Assembly (NCBI RefSeq): GCF_000224145.3
Contig: NC_020179.2
Location: 3,890,339 to 3,954,338 of the forward strand
Origin: Ciona intestinalis
Taxonomy: Eukaryota; Chordata; Ascidiacea; Phlebobranchia; Cionidae
DNA length: 64,000 nucleotides
Direction of reading: 5' to 3'
Shown one piece after another: positions 20,885 to 39,000 of the stretch. Made by a program: the position numbers and the translations under genes. Positions within the stretch are counted from its first letter, which is position 1, and each line of letters begins with the position of its first letter. The notes under the pieces were generated by a model. That model worked only from the letters and a program-made list of their open reading frames with translations, had not been told where the DNA came from and made no database searches.

Positions 20885-23800
20885 ATGGCTCAAGACATGG
20901 CTAGTTGCAAAGTCAAGCTGGTCATTTTGGTAGTTGTAGCTGCTGTATTTCACTCAGCGTTTTCGAAGCATCTGAATCAAAGCGAGAAGCATACGACGCG
21001 AAGACGGATCCGACAAGAACTAACAACACCACCATCGGAAACCACAGTTGTCCAAACGACCTCAAGTTACGCAACCACAATTGCCATTATTCCTTCTACT
21101 TCGACAGATGCCGGTACAACAACGACGCAATCAAGCCAAAACCTCACAACTAATGCTATCCTACCTGAACATCTTGTTGAGGAAACGACTTTAGCTCCTA
21201 TAACAGAACCCGGGAAGCCTATGGTTGTTTCTACCACTCCAGAACCACCGACCGATGCCGAAGTCACCATGGCTGAAATAGCAAAACGAATTGAACAGAG
21301 CCCGGGCCTTAATTCCGCTATAGAAGCAACGTTGGTGGTCGTGGTTATACAAACTATGCTGGGACTTGGTTGCACAATGGACGTGACTTTGATAAAAGAA
21401 CATTTACAACGTCCTAGTGGTAAGTGTAGATTGCGGGACTTTCATACAGGAAGAGTATAATTAATAATCTGGAATACCATACAAAAGGAAAGAGTTACTT
21501 TCACTCTCAAATCTTATATTCCAAATTCTCGTTGATTCGCTTTTGAAATCTCTTTTTCTAAGTAGTATTATATTGCTGGAAAAAAAGAACGAAAACATTG
21601 ACCATTTTACCCCAACCCAGTCCTTCTTTTTCGGGTAAAATGTTCAAAAACTGTAAATCAGAGTATAGTTAACAAATACATAGTCTACAAACTATCTTTA
21701 CTTGCAGGTATTGCGATTGCAGCGTCGTGTCAGTTTGGAATCATGCCTTTTATATCATTCCTCATGGCAAAGATATTCGGCTTAGACAAAGTAGCAGCTA
21801 TTGCTGTGTTGGTTACAGGTTGTTGTCCGGGTGGAAACCTTTCAAACTTGCTCACCTATTTTCTTTATGGAGATATGAACTTGAGGTGTGTATATATAGA
21901 AAACTTTAATTTTTATATTAGATTGCTTAAAGAGGGTTGGTGGTAATTTAAGTGAAGGGCTGACGAGCGAAACACATGCTAAATGTGTCCCATCTTCCCC
22001 CACCCTACTGTAAGTCTAAATGGATCTTAGATCAGTTGCCCAAAAAAGTTTTCCTTTCCAGATCTGTTGTGGAGTCTTTGTAGATAAGTCTCTGATACGT
22101 TGTGGGGTAGGGAATGCAGTTTCAGTCTGGCGACAGTTCGTGAGATTTTCCATCCTAATTTCGATCTTTTAGACCCTTTCTCCTTACGCGCACACGACGT
22201 CGCTTTAATAATACATGGCGCATTGAAAGTCGAAGAGACGGATAAAGTATAAGCTGTCAGTTTCGTTTAATAGATACGCCTGTAACTTTCGTCATCTGAA
22301 ACTAGTATAGGATCGATATTATTTCTGATACCAAGTCCCAACTGGTTTCGGCCGCTCCAGCTTCGGAACTGCCCTAAATGTAAAACAGATGCGGCCTGAG
22401 GATCGATAGCGAAACTGCTCTTCAAAACCCAAGAGTCGAACCGCCGTAAAAGGTTAATGTCAATGTCGATAATAATTTCGGACATGAATGGGGTAATCAG
22501 ACAAATTTGTTTCGGTTAGAATGGTAATGTATGTTCACATTCTCTCTTCAACACAAGAGGTGAAATAATGGCGCATTTTTATGAAGTTACTAACCTTTTA
22601 ATGGCGCAAAAACTAATTGGTTAGAACTTCAAGTAAGATTCGCGCATAAAAATGTTTGCAGCGCAAATTTAGCGTTTCTTGGATTGTCTAATTAAACCAA
22701 AGTTTCTGCAATTCACGCTAAGATAGAGATAATGTGATTGGTACATTTAACATCAAATTAACTTAACTGATGACTTTCTATCTATTTACATTCAGTTATT
22801 ACTGTTTTCAGCATCTTAATGTCGAGTATCTCCACTGTGTTGGCGCTGGTTTTTATGCCGTTCTGTTTGTTCATCTACGGTTCGAGCTGGATTAGCGCTT
22901 ATACCATCGGAACCATGATTCCATTCGGTGGGGTTGTTCTTACACTGATAATGACGTTGTTTCCTGTTTGTCTTGGGATGGCAATCAAGTCAAGATGGGA
23001 GAAAGTGGCAAACTCGCTATTAAAGGTTTGATTAGTACAGCTTTGTACATTTGGTGTAGTATGGAGTATGGACATGTTTAAATTCCACAAGAGATGGCTA
23101 AAACAAGAATGCAGTCCAGCGTGTTAAGTCGGTATAGTTGCAATTAACCTTCTCTTGTAAAAAAAGAGAAATATATGGCGCTCTCATCATATACACCCTG
23201 AACAGCTCTCGCCTGCCGTATAGTGACAGTATTTTAAACCTACATTTATGTTCAGGTGTCCTTGTTTGGGGTTGGTGTTGCGTTTATTGCTCTGATGACG
23301 TTGTCGGTCATCATGTTCGGGAGTTCAATCTTTACCGCGATATCTCCTTCTACCTACGTCATCGCTTTCGTCATGCCGCTGATTGGTTACGGGTCAGGCT
23401 ACCTTCTTGCCACCGGCTTTCGTCTACCGGACAACAGTCGTCGCACAGTTGGTAATTACATTTATTGCAACTTAATGATGTATAGGAATTAACCTGTAAT
23501 CTATAAAATTTAAGTAAAATTTTAATGGTCAATTATTTTCACCTTACAGCGATTGAAACTGGTTGTCAAAACAGTCAGCTGAGTTCTACTATACTAAAAA
23601 TGGCTTTCGCAAACGAAGTTATGGGCGCATATTTCCTCTTCCCGCTTTTACTACGCTCTCTTTCAGGGCCTAGAAGGCTTAGCTATGGTATTAGCTTTTC
23701 GCATTTACCGTCGTTATTACGCTGATGAGTCTATCGGTACAGCGCATTCCCGTATCACTTATGATAAATTTGACGACGAGTGGGATCCTAGCATGCATGG

Positions 23801-24074
23801 GGAAAGGTTCACTGGTTCTGACGGCGGTTTATACCAGCATTCAAGTAGCGAGGAATCTATGTACGGTCGCATGCAGTTCGGCGGAGACGAAGACGGCGAA
23901 GATGCTCCTCAACGAAAACCGAACAAACTGCATCTAAAGCACAAGTTTTCACCAGGGGAGTTGCCAATAAAGGCAAGCTTAAATGAAAACCCGAAAGGAG
24001 ATGAAACAAATCTCATTTCTGGGCAGCAAACTGGTGACTTGCTGGACTATGGTGGTCTTGGAGACTCGCGTTAA
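20885..24074 (+). CDS. SLC10-family sodium/bile-acid-type symporter, mucin-like N terminus
   Basis: Exons 20885-21419, 21708-21885, 22812-23025, 23256-23451 and 23550-24074. An upstream in-frame ATG exists at 20858. Allowing for one extra base near 23650, the product is ~548 residues against ~350 for SLC10A1/A2. Residues 5-28 form a signal peptide; ~45-120 are Thr/Ser/Pro rich with NQS and NLT sites. The transporter core starts ~142: LGLGCTMDVTLIKEHL, IAIAASCQFGIMPF, TGCCPGGNLSNLL, GDMNLS and ETGCQNSQLSSTIL, the last holding the family E-x3-Q sodium-site motif. Substrate is probably bile salts, sulphated steroids or a similar organic anion, with sodium, at the plasma membrane. The C-terminal tail is acidic and hydrophilic. 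The one-base shift lies at the start of the last membrane segment: sequence after it (YALFQGLEGLAMVLAFRIYR) matches the family only in the next frame. Confidence 0.85.
21958..22013. mobile_element. MITE right-end fragment
   Basis: ATGTGTCCCATCTTCCCCCA then CCCTACT matches the right terminal inverted repeat. It lies in SLC10 intron 2. Confidence 0.5.
22267..22485 (-). other. Antisense open frame in SLC10 intron 2 (weak)
   Basis: A 72-residue minus-strand frame starting MSEIIIDIDINLLRRF and ending DDESYRRIY. Its amino-acid composition looks protein-like and not AT-driven, but no family is recognised and no splice partners are evident. It could be the last exon of an unseen gene or chance. Confidence 0.18.
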
Positions 24075-25145
24075 AGAACAACTTAAGTTGGCAATATTAG
24101 ACAGTCGAAACGTTTCTAGCCAGTGCAAGATATAGGCTACCTTTCATATTTTGGTCATGTAATCACCAAACTGCAATATATAGTTCCATTCTGCATATAT
24201 ACCCAACTGCTGCAAAGGAATCGATAGCGATTTTACCTGTACCTGTACCTTTTATTATCTATATTATATAATACTGTACTCCACTATAGTTGGATTCTGC
24301 ACTTCTTAAAAGTGTGACTTTGTCGATACCTTTTATGTGCAGGTGTTCCGCATATTGTGTTCTATGTTCACATATTTTTGCATTGTATTCACAAGTATGT
24401 ATTTTGCTGTATATTACAAAACAAACCTATAGCCCTGCTAACGGGCAGAAGTGTCCGAATGGGTCATTTCCAGCTAAGGGGGTGTAAAACATGGAACATC
24501 GTTGCTAATACCAGAATCCTATACACAGATTGCTGTTCATATGTATTTCTGAATGTACATTCAGGCCTAATAGATTGGTCTATTGAGAATTTTTAATTGG
24601 ACATGGCAATACCAAAGGCATGCGCGATGCAAACTGTAAACAGTATTCAGTATACGTGTATCAGTCCCAATGCAATATACTGCCATGTAGCATACATACG
24701 ACGCACAAGGCACGTTTGCTCGATCGACTGAACGGTTACAACCCCCTGTACCAAGTTATTCGCTTGCAGTAGTAATAACACGCGCATATCGTGAAACACG
24801 CGCGCGTATGTAAATCTAATCCTTTACTTATACTATAGGTGTATGTATGCATTTGGAAGGCGTAGGTATTACAAATGTGACATAAGTAAACCATATACAA
24901 TTGCTAAAAGTCACTGAATGTATGGAACCCTGTGAAGTACTTACAGGCAAGTATTATATTTCGTCAATACCACGAAAATACGGCACGGGAAATTTAATCC
25001 TTCGTATACGATTAGTACGTTTGGTTTTATCCAACGTCTAAAATCATGGGCATTATATAATGCAACGAAATAAATGAACGTATACCACAAATTAAGCTAT
25101 GTTGATATTTGTCGAAAATAAAAATTAATCAAGTTTTTCTTACAG
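24075..25145. other. Spacer between SLC10 and the MBT gene
   Basis: Should contain the missing 5' exon(s) of the MBT gene, since the first recognisable exon at 25146 starts mid-codon after an acceptor. I could not pick the upstream exon. Short open frames at 24290-24596 show no support. Confidence 0.45.
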
Positions 25146-32780
<7,635 letters not shown>

Positions 32781-33638
32781 AATCTACTTGCTGACATTGC
32801 TGCTTAAACATTACAATTTATTTTCTGACAGTATAACTGTTGTGTTATATCAGGCAACTTAACTTGAGCTGGTATTTTCTTTTATCATTTCGTCAACGTG
32901 TTGATTCTGTTGAAATCACAAGCTGTTTTATGAATGTTTCATTAGATACTGTAGATACACAGCTTACTGAGGTTGGTCAACTGCTTTTCTTATTATGTGG
33001 AAGTTGGTTGGATAATGTTAATTGTTGAGATATGTAATCATGTACTCAAAATCGAGGATTCTTTTCTTTGTCAGTACATTTTTCAAAACTCGCTGCAAGA
33101 GTTTTATGTCTTAATATACAGTAAGAATTGTTGCAGGGCAGGAAAATAATAATATCTTAAAACTTGTTGAAGGCTAAATATTTAAAAGCAATGAACAAAC
33201 CAGATATATAACAATGTGCATTATATTTACAAGTTTCATTTATTTGTATTTTAAACCCAACAGATGCAGATCAGTTTTTGTTTTTATAATTTATAGATTT
33301 TCCATGTTTACAGCTGTAATGCTTTTAGTTCGTATTCTGTTGTTGAGATCGCTTGGAGATAGCAATAGTTCATATATGCGGCTGTTTCATTTTTAGCAGA
33401 CAGAAAAAGTCTGCGCAGAACATGGGATAACAATAAACAGAACAAAGTGACGGCAAAAACCGCTAGAAATACACAAAACAGAAAGATTAAAACCATCTTC
33501 TGCAATTTGAACACAAAATGAATTGTTTACACAAGTTGTTAAGACTGGAATTGAACTAGTGAAGTCAAAGTTTTGTTGAAATCTGACAAAGCAAGCTTTT
33601 GCTCCTCATGGTGAAGAGTTTATATTGCAATAAAATTT
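32781..33638. other. Convergent 3' region of the MBT gene and SUMO
   Basis: Holds the 3' ends of two converging genes. A minus-strand frame at 33308-33514 is hydrophobic but lies in the expected SUMO 3' UTR and lacks support. A plus-strand AATAAA at ~33628 sits next to the SUMO stop codon, so the two transcripts may overlap at their ends. Confidence 0.45.
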
Positions 33639-35038
33639 TCAGGACCGTCGACCTCCAGTTTGTTGGGTAAAAACATCAATGGTGTCTTCATCTTCCATTT
33701 CAAGCTACGAATATAGGGAATAAGTAAAACGTCCAAGTATATCGTTACATTAATTGATTTATATTTAAGGAGAGATACAAAAGACCTCTTTCAAGACTTT
33801 CACATATTTTACTTCGTAGAAACAACGCGTACATAATTGCATTAGCTTAATAAGCAGTTACCTTGTTCGGAGTATCATTTTCATTTATCGCTTGTCCATC
33901 AAATCGGAAACGTATCAAACTCATAGATTGGCCCTGGTTTACAAAAGGATATTATTTATTTTCAAACTAAATTGTATTAAAACAGTTTACCTGTCTATCA
34001 CAGTAAGCTTGCATGAGCTTCCTCAGAGGGGTGTGTCTTTTTATTTTAAATTGTACCACAGAACCATCCTGCAAGCAAAAAGAAAAGCATTGTTACGTAA
34101 TAACAATAATAAATTGTAAATACACAATTTCTTTGTGGTAAACAAACAACATTGATTATCGAAAGCCTTTAAAAATTGGGCACTATTTAGGGTAGCTTGG
34201 AGAATAGGCTATTCTTTTGAATCTAGTACATAGTACTGGCCCATTGGTCAAAATGATATATTAATACTACAGTTTATACAATATATTAGTTTGACCAAAA
34301 TCATGTACAAAGTTTGGACAATAATAAGTGAACAAAATAGAAGAATTCTTACAGATCCTGTTACTTTCAAGTTTATGTGGTCACTTCCTTCACTTTTGAC
34401 CTCCTGATAATAAAACACAATACAAGTTTCGTTATTGGTTTAACTTAATAATTGTTATCTTTATGTATAAGACTTACATATACATTGTTTTATTCGGTGC
34501 CAATTTCGACAAGAAAGACTCTTATCCTCGGTGGTAATACATTAAAGTAAAATTTGTGTGTGGAAATCATTAAGATTAAACCAACTTTATCGAAACCCCA
34601 GTGGTCCTTAATTAATCAATGGGTTGCTTCATTAAGATATGGCAGTACCAATACTACATAGTTCTTATCGGTTTAATCTCAAATGCACACGTTTTAGCTG
34701 TAATTTTTGGACAGCCCTATCTCCTTACAGCAACCCATTGATAAACAGGGGACTACCAGGTTTTAGATATAGTTGGTGAAATCTCAAACTTTCTTTTCAC
34801 GTATTACAACCAATAATAAATTTCATTCTTGAAGAAATTAGGGCTGACAATCCCGGCCAACTGAGGTAACAAAAACACAAAAAAGACAGTTTATTGGTCA
34901 CCCCTAAAAAGTATAAGTTAACTATCTTTGATTACAGGTTAAAAAACATATAAAATTGGACTGTATTCACACATACATATATACCAATAGAAAAACACAA
35001 ATTACCTGGCCTGGTTTACTATTTTTCTCGTCACTCAT
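33639..35038 (-). CDS. SUMO: SUMO, ubiquitin-like modifier
   Basis: Five exons on the minus strand, 35038-35006, 34403-34353, 34068-33991, 33933-33862 and 33704-33639, join in phase to 99 residues. The protein starts [11 protein letters not shown] and contains [46 protein letters not shown] and [12 protein letters not shown]. It ends QQTGG followed by a short RRS tail, which SENP proteases remove to expose the di-glycine for E1 activation by SAE1/UBA2. EVKSE at residues 12-16 places Lys14 in a SUMO consensus, as in vertebrate SUMO2/3 and unlike SUMO1, so it can probably form chains. It is attached to lysines of mainly nuclear proteins. Divergently arranged with PDS5. Confidence 0.97.
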
Positions 35039-36010
35039 GGCTTTATTTTAAGCTTCACAAGATATACGATAAACCAACGGAATAATTTCACTGCGACCTA
35101 AAATAATAAAATTCGGTGGTTAGAAACTGAAATTTACGCAACAGTTTTTATAAAACTATCTGCCTTGTCGTCTATTTACAAATTTTTGAATACAAATGTT
35201 ATAATTTTTCTTTTATATAGTGCTAAAAACAAATTTAATAAAATATCCGCATGCTTTGGTTTTGCGCAAGGGATTCTCCTTTCTATGTGACGTCATATAA
35301 TTCTTAACCAATCATTAACCCGGAAATCTCGCGGCGTTTTTCCTCTAAAGCGGATGTTAGGAAGTCGGTAAGAAATTATAATTTATGGCGGGAAGTGTAA
35401 ATACAAGATATAAAATGATTAAATCCGTTTATGTTTTGGCTGCCGATATGATTTAAAAAACACCTTCACATTGCCAATACGCAAAGGTTGTCACGTCAAT
35501 ATATACGCAACATATGTTTGAAAGCACATCACTTTTTTGCCATATTCATTTCAAGCAAGAGTAAACTATAAACTGAGTATATTGAACATACTTAACAGTT
35601 TAGTCAAACCTTAAACGTAAGCGCTTTTTGCGTGTTTGTAAATATATGACTAGTGTAATAAGTTATTGTAGTTATGAAAACGTAATTGTTGTTTTTTAAA
35701 AGCCTTAGAAAAGTAGAACAACCCATTTTATACGAAGACAATTTGGCCGATAATTTGTGTCTAAAACAACACAACGGTCAACGGGTATATAGAGAAAATA
35801 CTTAAACATAGTGAACAGAATAAAAGACATAGTGAACTAAATATTGTGGACATAGCAGTCATTCACTTATTAAAGGCACCGCACAGCTAGTGCAGAAACG
35901 TTTAAATCTATTATGCAATATTGGGTAAAACTGTAATTGTATATTTACTTAAATGATTGTCTTTTGCAGAAAATAGTTTGAACTAACTGAAGCGCGTTGG
36001 ATATACCAAC
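35039..36010. promoter_or_regulatory. Divergent promoter region of SUMO and PDS5
   Basis: The 972-bp spacer between two start codons facing apart. 35288-35394 holds a tight set of motifs: TGACGTCAT (35288), AACCAATCA (35306, CCAAT type), ACCCGGAAAT (~35318, ETS type) and GGCGGGAA (35387, E2F type). A donor-like GTCGGTAAGA at 35368 and an acceptor TTTTGCAG ending 35968 suggest a 5'-UTR intron of PDS5. E2F and ETS sites suit a cell-cycle gene; this is inference from motifs only. Confidence 0.55.
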
Positions 36011-39000
36011 ATGGATGAAAGTCAGGTGGCGGAGATTTTATTCCCACCTGGTGTAAAAAATGTGTCGTCGGAGATGAGTCCGAGTGAACTGATTAAAATA
36101 TTAAAGGTTGGTAATTCACCAATTGCTATAATGCTAATTTTGAGTAAATTTGATCCATTTTGTAAAGTATTTTTTATAACAATAAGGTATGATTTAGTAA
36201 CACAGCCTTTGTCGCAAATTTGAAAGTTTTCCTTTTGGCGTAGGAAATTTTAAATTTAATTTTGGTGAATGACATTTTTTTATATTTTTTATGTGAATTT
36301 TGATTGTACAGTATATTTATCCAGAAATGCTGTAAGTTTTTTTCCCAACTCGAGCAAGATGAAGAAGAAATGAAGCGCGAATATCTTCCTTTCTGTCATT
36401 ACATCACAATGGGTGAATTCATCAATGAAACAACGGACGAACATTGCAGGATCCTCATTGGATGTATTATTGCTGACGTGTTTCGACTACATGCTCCCGA
36501 AAATCCTTTTCAATCGGAAGAAAAAATTAAAGTTAGTTAAAATTCTTTATATATATATACTTTTTAAAAACATACTGTCGCTTAATTTGCCATAAAATTA
36601 GACTATTTTTGTCTAACAGTTATAGGTGAATGCACTAGTAGTCTTATGCAGACATTATTTACAAGATACCTTGGCAGGTGTCAAAGATATTTATGACAAA
36701 TGAATAATTCTAGGTTCTTATCTGAAAAATTTGTATATTCTATTCTAATTATTAGTTATTTTACCTTGTTTGTATAGCCCCATCGTTTTTATCAAAAGCT
36801 TGATTTTTGCAGGAAATCTTTTCGTTTATGACGGAACAGTTGCGACATCTAGAAGATACAAAGGGAACATTCTTTCCCAAAGCATTCCATATTCTAGAAA
36901 ATGTTGCAACAATAAAATCCTTTAATATCTGTATTGACATGGATGATCCAAATGCGGCACTTGAGATATTTTCTTCACTTTTCAAAACACTTTTCAGCAC
37001 TGTCAAGTAAGTTGTGGGATTTTATCAGTGTTATTATGGATTATAAATCACTGAAAATGTCAAGCAAGTTGTTTTTTTCTCTGTGTCCAATTATTATTTA
37101 CGATTACTTTGTTTTCAGCTCCGGTCACGATAAACAAGTGAAGAGCCACATGTTGGATATCATGGCATTTGCCATCACTGATAGCTCCACAGTGCCGGCA
37201 ACATTACTTGATATTATACTAGAGAACCTCGTCACAGCTCAGCGAATGAATCCTTCAGCGTATGAGCTTGCATGTGATTTATTGCGCAGGACAGCTTCAG
37301 CAATTGAACCAAGTTTGACGATGGTAATTTTAATCTTATGATATTCAAAATGGTTTATTTGTATTAATCACGATTTAATAATATTACTAGTATTTTACCC
37401 AGATGTATTTAAGAAAGTAAACTTTTTATCAATTAGTACACGAACTTAAAATAATTTTAATACGTTTATACATTATTATGTAATTATGTAATGTATATAT
37501 ATAAAAGTAGCTAATAATAATATATATATAATATATCACAAACTTTTTTTGTTTAGTTTTTCCAAAACATGATATTTGAAGAACAACCCGAACGCAGCAG
37601 ATTATCACCACACTGGATGATGTTGATTCCAAAGCTTTACAAAATTACACCATCTTTAATGACCAACACACTTCCACAGCTTGAACTTAAGCTAGGGGTA
37701 AGTCAGTAAGTGGTGAATGAAATGGTTTGATTTAATCAGTATATATATATTAAATATTAGTTATTATTGAACTATTTATAACAATAGGCCATATATTTCA
37801 TTAAATAAAAAAAAAGTATTTCGTAAATGTAGTTAAATAGAAAAAGCTACTACTTCATGGAAAACCTCTTTATAGGTGAGCAAGACTTTATCAAAGAAAT
37901 AACACAAAATAATTTGTATTTTGCCTATTTATACTGTTGTTGTTGTTAACAAAAACTAAAAGAAGTCATGTTTTATTTCAGGGTCCTGATCCGAAAGTAA
38001 GACTTGATGTTGCTACAATGTTGTCGGAGATGTTTTCCAATAAAGATTCCGACCTTGTTACGCAACATCCAGCATTATGGACAAGTTTTCTTGGAAGATT
38101 TCGCGACATTGATCCAACTGTGAGTTAATTACAATACAATCTAAGTAAGATTCTAACTCATGCGTTTATGGACAGCCTAAATAAATAGGCTTTTAGAAAT
38201 GCAAGTATAAAGAAGTAAATCCATTCTTCCATTGCGTTATAAATTAGGCTTACCATCTCTAGTTGGTTTATTGTTAGCATTTATTAGGCTATTAGCAAAC
38301 AAATGTCAGAAACTTTAACAAAAGCATGAAATTTAAACTCTAGGCAACTCATTCATAGACAGAGACTTGGGGTGGCAGGTTTGGTAGAATGGTAGCAATG
38401 ACGATCCTATTCTAAGTTCATACCCTACCCTAATTACTAAACATTAAATCAAAAAGTTAGATTTGTTTCAAAGGAATGTCTGCAAAATTCTTGCAGGAAG
38501 AGACAAACTACAAATATATATATATATTATATAATATGCCTTGAAGCAACACTATATATTAACACTATATATTATGATGTCTAATTTAGTCCCAAACTTT
38601 TATCTACAGTTGAGATGCACCTGCGTCAAGTTTTATGGAAAATTGCTGATAAATCATGAAGCCCACTTCCAGTATGTGAAGGATGCATTTGAGGAATTCA
38701 AACGATTCCGCAACGATACCGATGAAAGTGTACGCTTTGCAGTGGTGGCTTGCATTCGTGGGATCGTGTTAAAGGATATACAACTTGCATCAAATGAACT
38801 GCTGACTTTTTTAAAAGACAAAACAAAGGATAAAAAGGTAAATCATAAATATAATGGGTTGGGGCAAGATGGTCCATGGTTTTCACTTGCGTTTTATTTA
38901 GTAGGATAAGATGGTTATAGCTTTTGTTGTTTTGATTTTTATTTGGTAGTAAACAAAGAATATTTACAGAATTATAAAACATTATTCTCAAGAGTGTAGA

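Noticed and set aside
23615-23662. Mini-intron explaining the SLC10 frame change
   Set aside because: It would excise residues (AYFLFPLL) that match the family; a one-base indel explains the data with full homology kept. Not fully excluded.
25109-25145. Start of the MBT gene at 25109
   Set aside because: The frame begins with TTG, not ATG, and a clear splice acceptor lies between it and the conserved zinc finger.
33308-33514. Hydrophobic 68-residue minus frame like a membrane peptide
   Set aside because: Falls in the SUMO 3' UTR and starts at no supported site.
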